Source: Eubacterium sp. CAG:252 (GTDB lineage Bacteria > Bacillota > Clostridia > Lachnospirales > Lachnospiraceae). From it: a stretch of DNA of 64,000 bases. The position numbers and the translations under genes are program-made. The notes below the pieces were generated by a model, which did no database searches, was not told the origin of the DNA, and was given only the letters and a program-made list of their open reading frames with translations. Below, one piece after another: positions 53,572 through 62,292 of the stretch. The stretch covers positions 40,667 through 104,666 of the forward strand of contig FR886338.1 in NCBI GenBank assembly GCA_000436535.1. The letters are read 5' to 3'. Every line of letters starts with the position of its first letter. Positions within the stretch are counted from its first letter, which is position 1.

Positions 53572-55286
53572 TTATTTTCTTCCTCCTCTTCAGCCTCGTA
53601 TGTAGCTTTAATCATCTCTGCTATCGATGTTATGCCTTCCTTTACGCCGTTGGCTGCTGCCATCTTCAGTGTATTCATGCCTTCTTTAATAGCCTGATTT
53701 TTAATATCGTCCGCATCTGCATTTTTAGATATAAGCCTCTTGATAGCTGGCGATATCTTCATAATCTCATATATACCCATTCGTCCGTAATAACCTGTAT
53801 TGTTACACAACTTACAGCCACAAGGTTCATATATTGTAAATGGCTCATCTGTATCAATTCCAAGCATCTGCTTTTCTTCTATTGTCGCTTCTTTTGCCTT
53901 TTTACATTCGCATAATCTTCTTACGAGTCGCTGTGCAATGATACCGACCATTGAATCGGCGATAAGGTATGGTTCAACACCCATATCCTCAAGACGAGCC
54001 ACAGAACTTGCCGTACTGTTAGTATGAAGTGTACTTACAACCAGATGTCCTGTGATAGACGCTCTTACCGCTATCTCCGCTGTTTCAGAATCTCGGATTT
54101 CACCTATCATAATGATATCAGGGTCCTGTCGCAATATAGAGCGAAGTGCTGATGCAAATGTAAGATTAGCCTTAGTGTTAACCTGAACCTGATTAATACC
54201 ATCTATATTCGCTTCGACCGGGTCTTCAACCGTGATAATATTAACATCCTCTGTATTCAGCTCACTAAGCGCTGTATACAATGTTGTTGACTTACCACTA
54301 CCTGTAGGTCCTGTTACAAGGATAATGCCGTGTGGATTCTTAAGTATCTCCTGAAATACTCTCCTGTCCCTTTCAGTAAGACCAAGCTTTGATATATCTA
54401 CGTTAAAGCCTTCCTTTGATGCAATTCTCATAACGACTTTTTCTCCGTAAACTGTTGGAAGATTAGATACACGGATATCATACTCTCTCTTGTCTACGGT
54501 TGTTGTTATACGTCCATCCTGTGGCTTACGCTTCTCTGATATATCCATTCCTGACATAATCTTAAGACGTGTTGTGATAGCACCAAGAAGCGCATTATCA
54601 TACTTCATAATCTCTTTAAGATTACCATCTATTCTGTATCTTACACGCACTGTCTTTTCCATAGGTTCAATATGTATATCACTCGCACGCTGTCTTACGG
54701 CCTGCTCTATGATATTATTGATAAGTACTACGATAGGCGCATTTTCTATTTCTTCTCTTCTGGCATTATTCTCTTTTTCTGCCTCTTTGTTACTTTCGCC
54801 CTGCTCCTTCTTGTATAACTCTACGATATTCTGTGCCTGCTGCTGTCCGAATGCTTTATCCAGAAATGCATTGATATCCTGCGCATTGGCAAGAAGTGGA
54901 ACCACCTGCATACCTGTTATGATATTAATATCATCCATGGCAAGGATATTCATAGGGTCAGCCATAGCTACCTGTATAGCACCTGCATTGTCCATATCAT
55001 GTCTTAATGGCACAAGTGTATACTTTCTCATAATAGACTCATCTAACAGTGACAATACCTGCTGGTCTGGTTCTTCCTCTCTCATATCAACAAAGTCGAT
55101 ATTAAGATGTTCACACAGTACATCATTAATCTGACTCTGTGTTGCAAAGCCCATAGTTACAATCATTTCGCCGAGCATCATCTTTTTTTCTTTCTGCATC
55201 TTCAAGGCTTCGCCAAGCTGTTCTTCGGTTATTATCCCTTTCTGCACCAAAAGGTCACCCAGACGTACTTTTTTCCTGTAATTCAT
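53568..55286 (-). CDS. pilB: Type IV pilus/type II secretion assembly ATPase PilB/GspE
   Basis: 572 residues. N-terminal GspE_N/MshEN domain (GDLLVQKGIITEEQLGEALK), then ATPase core: Walker A VTGPTGSGKSTTLYT, VEDPVE, Walker B DIIMIGEIRDSETA, His box TGHLVVSTLHTN, and the zinc motif with CECKK ... CGCKLCNNTGY. It powers pilus extension or secretion. It is directly upstream of pilT and 26 bp downstream of an unknown membrane protein gene. An acidic tail (EEEEENK) ends it. Confidence 0.95.
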   Translation of the reverse strand: MNYRKKVRLGDLLVQKGIITEEQLGEALKMQKEKKMMLGEMIVTMGFATQSQINDVLCEHLNIDFVDMREEEPDQQVLSLLDESIMRKYTLVPLRHDMDNAGAIQVAMADPMNILAMDDINIITGMQVVPLLANAQDINAFLDKAFGQQQAQNIVELYKKEQGESNKEAEKENNARREEIENAPIVVLINNIIEQAVRQRASDIHIEPMEKTVRVRYRIDGNLKEIMKYDNALLGAITTRLKIMSGMDISEKRKPQDGRITTTVDKREYDIRVSNLPTVYGEKVVMRIASKEGFNVDISKLGLTERDRRVFQEILKNPHGIILVTGPTGSGKSTTLYTALSELNTEDVNIITVEDPVEANIDGINQVQVNTKANLTFASALRSILRQDPDIIMIGEIRDSETAEIAVRASITGHLVVSTLHTNSTASSVARLEDMGVEPYLIADSMVGIIAQRLVRRLCECKKAKEATIEEKQMLGIDTDEPFTIYEPCGCKLCNNTGYYGRMGIYEIMKISPAIKRLISKNADADDIKNQAIKEGMNTLKMAAANGVKEGITSIAEMIKATYEAEEEEENK

Positions 55287-55312
55287 CCCGTTTATAACTC
55301 CTTATCACACAC

Positions 55313-56512
55313 TTACTTTATTTTATCAATTGTATAGTTATTTTTCAAGTCACCAACATACTCATCATACAGATTTTGCTCATTCGTACTGCATGAAAAA
55401 CGTTTATTCTGATTATCGTGTCCTACATTAAATGTGCCACCAATAGTAACATAGGCATTAGTGTATACAAACATAAAGTAAACCTGTTCACTACCCTCAT
55501 TATCACTTATATCAGCCGATGCCTCAACCACTATATAATTTCTTACAACAGTACTGTCACGATCAGAAACACTGTCAGCTTCTGCTTTTCTGTCAAGGAA
55601 ATACGCAGCTTCTATCTTAATGTTATCAGCTTTTTCCTCGTTAAGATGATAAAGATAATCTGTGTTTCCTGTAGCCGCAAACAACATTCTATAGGTTACA
55701 TCCTCTGTTTCTTCCTTGATTGTATCAGATATCTCAGAATATATTGTCTTCATAAGGTCGCTGTTAATGTCATCCTTTGACTCACAGTAAGAACTGAGCA
55801 TATCTGCTGTGCAGCTCATTTCCATGGAACGTGCTATTATTCCGTGTCTTGCAAGCTCCTCATATGAAGTATCGCACATAATAGTAACCGTATCGCCAAG
55901 CACTATACCTTCTGCCTTGCTCTCTGAAAATGTAAGTGTCTTAAGGTAATCGTCCTCCCACTCATTACTTACAACTATCTTCGCGTCAGGACTTATTCCC
56001 GTAAATGCAACGCTGACTCCTGAATATATATCAATTACCGCACCATCTGTTATGCCTTTTGCCTTATATGAATACTCACTGTGAGGTATATCAGCCTTTG
56101 CACCATCCGCATAAGCTTCATTGTACTCTATTACAACATCAACAGTATCACCATTCTTAATATCCGCCGCATCTGTGTGTGCAGAAAGTGACTCTATGAA
56201 CTTCTCAACATAATATTGTCTGTCACCGTCCGGATTTTTTCCTAAAAGCTTTGCCGATAATCCATCTTCATCTATAACAAATGTAACTGAAGCATATCCA
56301 TTAGCACCTGTGTATATAGGCTTTATATACTCCTTTATATCGAACTTATTTGCCTTTATAAACACAGCTATTATTATAACTATTAATGCTGCAATAATAC
56401 CGATAAGCGCATACACTTTATAGTTTACCGAACCATTCGCTGAGCCATCGGTATATGCCGGCTGCTGCTCTGTCTTAGCCGCTTCATTTGACCTGAATTC
56501 TTTTATATCCAT
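55313..56512 (-). CDS. Unknown single-pass membrane protein in the pil operon
   Basis: 399 residues from the ATG at 56512; a GTG at 56524 is also possible. Residues 1-30 are a short cytoplasmic tail, about 32-53 a membrane segment (ALIGIIAALIVIIIAVFIKAN), the rest extracellular and rich in beta-type pattern (VTFVIDEDGLSAKLL, IDIYSGVSVAFTGISPDAKI). The architecture resembles TcaA/YvbJ-like wall-associated proteins without the zinc ribbon. I do not recognise a family. Close spacing to pilB suggests co-expression. Confidence 0.72.
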   Translation of the reverse strand: MDIKEFRSNEAAKTEQQPAYTDGSANGSVNYKVYALIGIIAALIVIIIAVFIKANKFDIKEYIKPIYTGANGYASVTFVIDEDGLSAKLLGKNPDGDRQYYVEKFIESLSAHTDAADIKNGDTVDVVIEYNEAYADGAKADIPHSEYSYKAKGITDGAVIDIYSGVSVAFTGISPDAKIVVSNEWEDDYLKTLTFSESKAEGIVLGDTVTIMCDTSYEELARHGIIARSMEMSCTADMLSSYCESKDDINSDLMKTIYSEISDTIKEETEDVTYRMLFAATGNTDYLYHLNEEKADNIKIEAAYFLDRKAEADSVSDRDSTVVRNYIVVEASADISDNEGSEQVYFMFVYTNAYVTIGGTFNVGHDNQNKRFSCSTNEQNLYDEYVGDLKNNYTIDKIK

Positions 56513-56534
56513 ACACACTCTCACTTTCTATATT

Positions 56535-56607
56535 ATGATGTAAGACCTTTGAACCTTACTGATGTACACGGATTGCTACATTTTCAAATTGTTACGCAAT
56601 CCTGTAA
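56535..56607. repeat. Composite intergenic palindrome, copy E
   Basis: ATGATGTAAG (56535-56544), then ACCTTTGAACCTTACTGATG (inverted core), then GGATTGC (56570-56576) facing GCAATCC (56596-56602). It joins both repeat types seen elsewhere and fills the spacer between the 55313-56512 gene and the aminopeptidase gene. Confidence 0.65.
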
Positions 56608-56609
56608 CA

Positions 56610-58454
56610 TTATATACTTCTTGTACTTTCCTTTAAGCGTTCAAGTTCCTCCCCTTCCATATGAGGACTTAACACATCGTAAACCCACTTATGATATTCG
56701 TTGAGCTGCTTAATATCCTTATCGTTAAGGTAGTCTTTGTCAACCAGCTCTAAGTCTATAGGAACGGATGTCAGCATATCAAACTTAAGCCAGCTTCCAT
56801 ATTCGTTTGAAGTATCTTTTACTACTATTATCTCATTTTCTATCCTTATACCAAACTGTCCTTCTACATATACACCCGGTTCATCTGACGTAACCATACC
56901 CTCTTTTAATACTGCAAGGTCATTCACTCCCTGTATATGTCTCCATCTGAAGCCATTAGGGGCTTCGTGTACATTTAAAAGATAACCAACTCCGTGACCT
57001 GTACCACAGCGGTAGTCTATATTCTGCTCCCACAGCGGTGCTCTCGCCATAATATCAAGATTATAGCCGGTACAGCCATACAGAAAATGTGTGTTAGCAA
57101 GATTAAGCATACCCTTTAACGTAAGTGTATAGCACTTCTTTATCTCATCTGTAACCTCTCCAAGCGCTATAGTCCTTGTTATATCTGTTGTACCTCTTAA
57201 GTATTGTCCGCCTGAGTCAACAAGTAACATTCCCTCTGGCTTAAGCTTTGCACAGTTATCCTTTGTTGCCTGATAGTGCATCATAGCCGCATTACCGGCA
57301 TAAGCACTTATTGTATCAAAGCTTAGTTCTATATAATCCTTTATCTGGCTTCTTAAACCATCAAGGTACATAGCTGCATCATATTCTGTTATATCCACAC
57401 CTTTTCTTATAGCATCCTTTAACCAGAATATAAAACGTGTCACTGCAAGTCCGTCATCTATATGTACATCTCTTAAGTTGGCTATCTCTGTAGCATTTTT
57501 AACTGACTTTAAAAGCACCTCAGGGTTCTGTCTGTCTATAACTTCAATATCACCATTGTTTATGGCAAGCATATAAAGTCTTGTATTAATACGCTTTGTA
57601 TCAAGCAGCAGCCTGCAGCTGTGTCCGCTTACAGCTCCCATATTCTTTATATCTTCATATATACTCTCATATGGTGCTACCCTGACACCTGCATATGAAA
57701 GCTTATCCAGCAAAACTTTATCATCACACAGCCTGTCCTTGTCTGTATACAGAACTGCTTCATTATCATATACGCACGAATATGCCATAATCACAGGATT
57801 ACAATGGACATCGTTGCCTCTTATATTGTATAACCAGCATATATCATCAAGTGAAGCTGTTATGTGACAGTCTGCATTTTCCGCCGCCATAACCTCTCTT
57901 ACCTTGGAAATCTTGTCACTTATGCTCTCTCCTGAATACTTCTCATCTAGATAAAATGCCTTGCTGTGTGGAAATTCTGCCCTGTCTGCGTATATTTTTT
58001 CTATCGCATTAAACTCATAATCACACTCAGCCCCAGCTTCATACGCTGCATTTCTTAGCTCTATACCCTGCTTTGCCTCGACACATCTTCCGTCAAAGCC
58101 GATTGTACCGCCCTTTGAAAGTCTTTCCCTGCAATATTCTGTAAGTGTTAAAACACCCTCACTTCCCATACGCATAAGCTCTATAGTACTGCCGTCAAGC
58201 TGCTTTTCCGCCTGCACATAGTATCTTCCATCGGTAAAAAGCACAGCCTTGTCCATATCTATGACTGCTGTTCCTGCTGACCCTGTAAATCCTGTTATGA
58301 ATTCTCTTTCCTTAAAGTAATCACCTGCGTACTCTGATATATGATAGTCCCCTGTTGGAACAACATATACACTTATTCCGCTTTCTTTCATTATTTCCCT
58401 GACCTTAGCCAGTCTTTCTTTTATAACATTTGACTTATCACTCATAACATTCAC
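56610..58454 (-). CDS. pepP: Xaa-Pro aminopeptidase (M24B)
   Basis: 614 residues, the three-domain form. Two N-terminal creatinase-like domains (about 10-310) precede the pita-bread domain. Metal ligands: Asp in LLVDSGGQYLRGTTDITR, His in CGTGHGVGYLLNVHEAP, Glu in SDEPGVYVEGQFGIRIENE. It removes N-terminal residues next to proline. The start could also be the ATG three codons on (MSDKSN). Apparently monocistronic. Confidence 0.93.
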   Translation of the reverse strand: MNVMSDKSNVIKERLAKVREIMKESGISVYVVPTGDYHISEYAGDYFKEREFITGFTGSAGTAVIDMDKAVLFTDGRYYVQAEKQLDGSTIELMRMGSEGVLTLTEYCRERLSKGGTIGFDGRCVEAKQGIELRNAAYEAGAECDYEFNAIEKIYADRAEFPHSKAFYLDEKYSGESISDKISKVREVMAAENADCHITASLDDICWLYNIRGNDVHCNPVIMAYSCVYDNEAVLYTDKDRLCDDKVLLDKLSYAGVRVAPYESIYEDIKNMGAVSGHSCRLLLDTKRINTRLYMLAINNGDIEVIDRQNPEVLLKSVKNATEIANLRDVHIDDGLAVTRFIFWLKDAIRKGVDITEYDAAMYLDGLRSQIKDYIELSFDTISAYAGNAAMMHYQATKDNCAKLKPEGMLLVDSGGQYLRGTTDITRTIALGEVTDEIKKCYTLTLKGMLNLANTHFLYGCTGYNLDIMARAPLWEQNIDYRCGTGHGVGYLLNVHEAPNGFRWRHIQGVNDLAVLKEGMVTSDEPGVYVEGQFGIRIENEIIVVKDTSNEYGSWLKFDMLTSVPIDLELVDKDYLNDKDIKQLNEYHKWVYDVLSPHMEGEELERLKESTRSI

Positions 58455-58540
58455 TCTTTCTATATATTATATAATGTAAGAATTGTACAAACTGCGTAGC
58501 AATAAAACAATCCGTATACGCCAGTCAGGTCAGAATATTC

Positions 58541-58557
58541 TTCATCCCTAACATCAT
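58541..58557. repeat. Partial dispersed repeat, copy H
   Basis: TTCATCCCTAACATCAT resembles the right end of the 22-bp core (TTGACCCTNACATCAT). It lies between the aminopeptidase gene start and the sigK terminator. Confidence 0.45.
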
Positions 58558-58569
58558 TATATTGCATAA

Positions 58570-58605
58570 AATGCCAGGCATACAATATATGTATACTCTG
58601 GCATT
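58570..58605 (-). terminator. Terminator of sigK
   Basis: AATGCCAG (58570-58577) and CTGGCATT (58598-58605) form the base of a hairpin extended by GTATACA-type pairing; TTATG follows on the minus strand. It lies 50 bp past the sigK stop. Confidence 0.65.
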
Positions 58606-58655
58606 GTCGCTTCTCTTTTTATAATAGCACGATACGTCCTCTATTACAACCGCAA

Positions 58656-59294
58656 CTACTCCAGCAGTCCGTAGTTGTTCAAAAGTGTGTGTAGTTTATC
58701 CAACGCTTTTCTTTCAATACGGCTTACGTAACTCCGGCTTATACCAAGCTCTCCTGCTATCTCATTCTGCGTTTTTTCAGACTTTCCAAAAAGACCGAAC
58801 CTCTCACATATTATAAGCATTTCCCTACTGCTTAATGTATCACCCATATGCTCTTTTATACATCTAAGCTGCTGCGCTGTCAACATATTGGCTGCGTCAT
58901 CCCGTTCTTCATCTCCGACAACATCCATAAATGTTATATCATTGCCCTCCTTATCTGTTCCTATCGGCTCTGATAAGGACAGCTCCATAAGTTTTTTTCT
59001 ATCATTACGCAGCATCATAAGAAGCTCATTATCAATACATTTGGCAGCATAAGTCGCAAGACGTATCTTTTTATCAGGGTCAAATGTATTCACTGCCTTT
59101 ATAAGGCCTATAGTACCCACTGATATAAGGTCGTCTGTGTCCCTGTCTGGTGACATATATTTCTTAATCATATGTGCAACAAGGCGCATATTCTTTTCTA
59201 CAAGTATATTACGCGCATCCATATTCCCACTCTGACTCCTCTTTATCATTTCCTTTTCTTCAAGCTCTGATAATGGCTGTTCAAATGCTTTCAA
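58656..59294 (-). CDS. sigK: RNA polymerase sigma-K factor (mother cell), without pro-sequence
   Basis: 212 residues from TTG at 59294, eight bases after AGAGGTG. It begins KAFEQPLSELEE, corresponding to the mature N-terminus of Bacillus SigK; an in-frame TAG just upstream rules out a longer pro-peptide. Region 2 (NMRLVAHMIKKY, DDLISVGTIGLIKAVNTFD, LATYAAKCIDNELLM), LSEPIGTDKEGNDITFMDVV, and region 4 (KTQNEIAGELGISRSYVSRIERKAL) are complete. It is not split by a skin element. Control must be by transcription or by the hairpin over its ribosome site (59297-59346). Confidence 0.93.
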   Translation of the reverse strand: MKAFEQPLSELEEKEMIKRSQSGNMDARNILVEKNMRLVAHMIKKYMSPDRDTDDLISVGTIGLIKAVNTFDPDKKIRLATYAAKCIDNELLMMLRNDRKKLMELSLSEPIGTDKEGNDITFMDVVGDEERDDAANMLTAQQLRCIKEHMGDTLSSREMLIICERFGLFGKSEKTQNEIAGELGISRSYVSRIERKALDKLHTLLNNYGLLE

Positions 59295-59296
59295 AG

Positions 59297-59346
59297 AAAG
59301 GCACCTCTACACATATTTTTATTATTCTATGTGTAAAAGTGCCTTT
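59297..59346 (-). promoter_or_regulatory. Hairpin over the sigK ribosome site, also terminator-like
   Basis: AAAGGCAC...TACACATA (59297-59315) pairs with TATGTGTA...GTGCCTTT (59328-59346), two 8-bp stems split by a 3-base mismatch. The AGAGGTG site is in the 3' arm on the mRNA, and TTTCTTTG follows. It may end transcription of the U32 gene and also limit sigK translation. Confidence 0.65.
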
Positions 59347-59388
59347 TATTGCATATCCTATTGTAACATAATTTACTTTTTATCTATA

Positions 59389-60636
59389 TTAGTCTTCCTT
59401 ACGGCGGAGTATATCATATCTATCAAGCTTAACGCCAAGGTCGATATATAACTGCTGCTTTGGATGTGGACAGCTTTCCATATCCTTTCCCTTATCGTCA
59501 GTTATTCTCCTGACTGTAACCTGTATATTCTCTCCATCCGGCTTCATAACTTCTATCTGCTCACCAACCGAGAACTTGTTGCGCTGTTCTATATTATATA
59601 AGCCTTCCTCATTCATATCGCCGACTATTCCAAGATATGTGTATTCCTTAATATAAGTATTGCTCTCATATATCTGTGTATTCTCGTCTGGCTTTCCAAA
59701 GAAGAAGCCTGTTGTGTACTGTCTGTAAGTACATTTGCTTATCTCTGACTTATAGAATGGTATTCTTGACTTGTACAGTTCAGGGTCTTTAAGGAAATCG
59801 TCTATGGCAAGTCTGTATGTTCTTGCAACTGTTGCCACATAAAGAGCTGTCTTCATACGACCTTCAATCTTAAAGCTGTCTATTCCTGCTTCTATAAGCT
59901 CAGGAATATGCTCTATCATGCACAAATCCTTTGAGTTGAATATATAAGTGCCTCTTTCATTCTCATACACCGGCATATATTCACCTGGTCTGTTTTCCTC
60001 AACTACCGCATACTTCCATCTGCAAGGATGAGTACATGCGCCCTTGTTGGCATCCCTGCCTGCCATAAAGTTGCTGAGAAGACATCTTCCTGAATATGAT
60101 ATACACATAGCTCCATGTATAAATGTTTCTATTTCCATTTCATCCGGTATATTCTTTCTTATCCCCTTAATCTCATTAAGTGATAATTCCCTTGCTGAAA
60201 CAACACGCTTTGCACCCTGCTCCCACCAAAACTTATAAGTCATATAGTTAGTATTATTAGCCTGTGTGCTTATATGGATATCAATATCGTGAAGTTCTTC
60301 CTTAGCGATTGTAAACATACCCGGGTCAGATATAATAACCGCATCCGGCTTTATTACATCAAGCTCCTTAAAGTATTCTCTTGCACCATCAAGGTCATAA
60401 TTATGCGCAAGAATGTTAGCTGTAACATACACCTTTACATCATGTTCGTGTGCAAACTTAATCCCGTCTATCATATCCTGCTTAGAGAAGTTCTTAGCCT
60501 TGGCTCTTAATCCAAAAGCCTCTCCTCCGATATATACTGCATCCGCACCAAATATAACGGCTGTCTTTAACACTTCAAGACAGCTTGCTGGTATCAGAAG
60601 CTCTAATTCTCTGCCATTATAGTAATGTCCTGCCAT
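59389..60636 (-). CDS. trhP: U32-family peptidase-like protein (TrhP, tRNA U34 hydroxylation)
   Basis: 415 residues from the ATG at 60636 (AAGAGGA site). ELLIPASCLEVLKTAVIFGADAVYIGGEAFGLRAKAKNF is typical of U32, with HGAMCISYSGRCLLSNFMAGRDANKGACTHPCRW holding the conserved Cys cluster. U32 proteins TrhP/YrrN-YrrO are needed for 5-hydroxyuridine at tRNA position 34. The TrmR-like methyltransferase next door completes mo5U, which supports this role rather than collagenase. One U32 gene is present where Bacillus has two. Confidence 0.87.
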   Translation of the reverse strand: MAGHYYNGRELELLIPASCLEVLKTAVIFGADAVYIGGEAFGLRAKAKNFSKQDMIDGIKFAHEHDVKVYVTANILAHNYDLDGAREYFKELDVIKPDAVIISDPGMFTIAKEELHDIDIHISTQANNTNYMTYKFWWEQGAKRVVSARELSLNEIKGIRKNIPDEMEIETFIHGAMCISYSGRCLLSNFMAGRDANKGACTHPCRWKYAVVEENRPGEYMPVYENERGTYIFNSKDLCMIEHIPELIEAGIDSFKIEGRMKTALYVATVARTYRLAIDDFLKDPELYKSRIPFYKSEISKCTYRQYTTGFFFGKPDENTQIYESNTYIKEYTYLGIVGDMNEEGLYNIEQRNKFSVGEQIEVMKPDGENIQVTVRRITDDKGKDMESCPHPKQQLYIDLGVKLDRYDILRRKED

Positions 60637-60755
60637 AGTATCCTCTTTTCTGCGCACATTTTTTGCAAATAACAAGTTTGTGTCATGTGCACGCAGACAC
60701 AAATCCTGCGTATGAAAAATTCATTTTTCACACTAATCTACATCTGTATATTCAT

Positions 60756-61412
60756 TTAATTCTTTACACTAAGTGTTATACCATCACCTATCGGAACTAT
60801 CGATGTCACAAGCTCATCATTGTGGGTAAGCTCATACACATACTCTCTTATTCTTGTGTGTATCGTTCTGTCCCTTCTTGTGACAACATATCTTGACTCT
60901 ACCAGCTCACCCTCCTGAAGGATATTATCTGATATAAGAAGTCCTCCATGTGGCATAAGTCTTAATACCTCTGGAAGATAGTTTATATACTGCCCCTTGG
61001 CTGCATCCATAAATATAAAGTCAAAAGGACCTTCAAGCTCCTTTAAAACCTCCATGGCATCACCCTCTATAAGCTGTATACAATCTTCCTTTCCAGCTCT
61101 TTTAATATTATTACGTGCTATTGGTATTCTCTTATCATAATTCTCTATTGTAACTATCTTACAATCCACTGGCATATTCTCACTCATAAGAATAGATGAG
61201 TAACCTACCGCCGTTCCCACTTCAAGGATCGACTTGGGCTGCTTTAACTTAAGCAGCACCTTTAGCAGATTACCCATCTCTTTTCTTATAATTGGGACCT
61301 GGTCCTCAATCGCTTCTTTTTCAATTATATTGCATATGTCAGAATTGCCACGGTCAAGAGAATTAATATAAGATACAACTCTTTCATTAACAATCACTAC
61401 CGCATCCTCCAT
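60756..61412 (-). CDS. trmR: SAM-dependent O-methyltransferase, TrmR/YrrM-like
   Basis: 218 residues, Methyltransf_3 (COMT-like) fold: SILEVGTAVGYSSILMSENM for SAM, IVTIENYD acidic loop, and FIFMDAAKGQYINYLP with a metal-binding Asp. Bacillus YrrM (TrmR) methylates 5-hydroxyuridine 34 to 5-methoxyuridine. The gene order MltG-like, TrmR, U32 mirrors yrrL-yrrM-yrrN/O, which is strong support for the function. Confidence 0.88.
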   Translation of the reverse strand: MEDAVVIVNERVVSYINSLDRGNSDICNIIEKEAIEDQVPIIRKEMGNLLKVLLKLKQPKSILEVGTAVGYSSILMSENMPVDCKIVTIENYDKRIPIARNNIKRAGKEDCIQLIEGDAMEVLKELEGPFDFIFMDAAKGQYINYLPEVLRLMPHGGLLISDNILQEGELVESRYVVTRRDRTIHTRIREYVYELTHNDELVTSIVPIGDGITLSVKN

Positions 61413-61427
61413 TAACAGCCAGACTGT

Positions 61428-61817
61428 CTATTCCTCTTCGTCACTGCTCTCATCACTGACTCCAGCCAATATCTTCATCATCTCAGTCGGCTTCATACTT
61501 GTGTTAAGGCTGTATGTTCCATCTTGAAACTTATCCTTATAGTCTGATAGCTTAACCTGAAAGTAGAATACTGCTTTATCGGTTATAAGACCCTTGTCGT
61601 ACAACTGTGCTGCCAGCTTCTTAGCTGACACACCGCTGCTTATAGTAACATCCACAACCTTCGCATTGTCTATTGAATCAACTGCCTTTTCATTGAATAT
61701 CCTGTTTCCAAATGTATATGCCTTAGTTCCGGCTGTGACAACTATAATCACCGCTATTGCTATAAATAATGCATTCAATGATATAGAAACAATCATTCTG
61801 ATTGACTTATTATTCAT
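61428..61817 (-). CDS. MltG/YceG-like stub lacking the transglycosylase domain
   Basis: 129 residues from the ATG at 61817. One membrane segment (about 8-30) and a LysM-like MltG N-terminal domain (VVDVTISSGVSAKKLAAQLYDKGLITDKAVFYFQVKLSDYKDKFQDGTYSLNTSM). Full MltG has over 300 residues with the catalytic Glu in a C-terminal domain; here the protein ends in an acidic DESSDEEE after the first domain, with a proper stop and no leftover coding sequence downstream. It may bind but not cut glycan strands. Confidence 0.78.
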   Translation of the reverse strand: MNNKSIRMIVSISLNALFIAIAVIIVVTAGTKAYTFGNRIFNEKAVDSIDNAKVVDVTISSGVSAKKLAAQLYDKGLITDKAVFYFQVKLSDYKDKFQDGTYSLNTSMKPTEMMKILAGVSDESSDEEE

Positions 61818-61910
61818 AATTAATCTTCCATCCATTCATCCTGATATTAAGGTCAATAAAGCTTGTCTGACATCACCGCCTGTATGCCTCAATTAAGCTT
61901 CATATCTGCA

Positions 61911-62252
61911 TTATCTTAAAAAGTCAAGGTCAAAGTCGATTGAGTCAACTACTGCCCTGCATATATCCTGAACCATTCTGCACAGACATACCTCAGCTAA
62001 CAGATATCTGTTAACCATATACTGGTTTCTCATATCCTTGTACTGATTATTAAGTTCTTCCTGCGCTGCAAATATATCTTCAACCTGTCCACTATTCTGT
62101 ATCTCGTAGTTCCTTCTTCTGAACTCATCAATACTTCTTTTTAAGTTAGGGTCCATATTTACTATCGCCTCTAACCTTTTATACTCTTTATATTCAGTGC
62201 TTTCCTTTATGGTATCAGCTATCTCAGCCTTCAACTGATTTATTTTCTGCAT
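61911..62252 (-). CDS. YlbF/YmcA-family protein
   Basis: 113 residues, all helical: IADTIKESTEYKEYKRLEAIVNMDPNLKRSIDEFRRRN then QVEDIFAAQEELNNQYKDMRNQYMVNRYLLAEVCLCRMVQDI. This is the YlbF family; in Bacillus YlbF, YmcA and YaaT form the Ric complex that helps RNase Y mature mRNAs. The CLC pair near residue 90 could be a cluster ligand. It lies 40 bp after the RNase J gene, consistent with an RNA-processing unit. Confidence 0.83.
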   Translation of the reverse strand: MQKINQLKAEIADTIKESTEYKEYKRLEAIVNMDPNLKRSIDEFRRRNYEIQNSGQVEDIFAAQEELNNQYKDMRNQYMVNRYLLAEVCLCRMVQDICRAVVDSIDFDLDFLR

Positions 62253-62292
62253 GAAACTCTCCCATATATTCTGAATTCCTACTTTTATAGAC

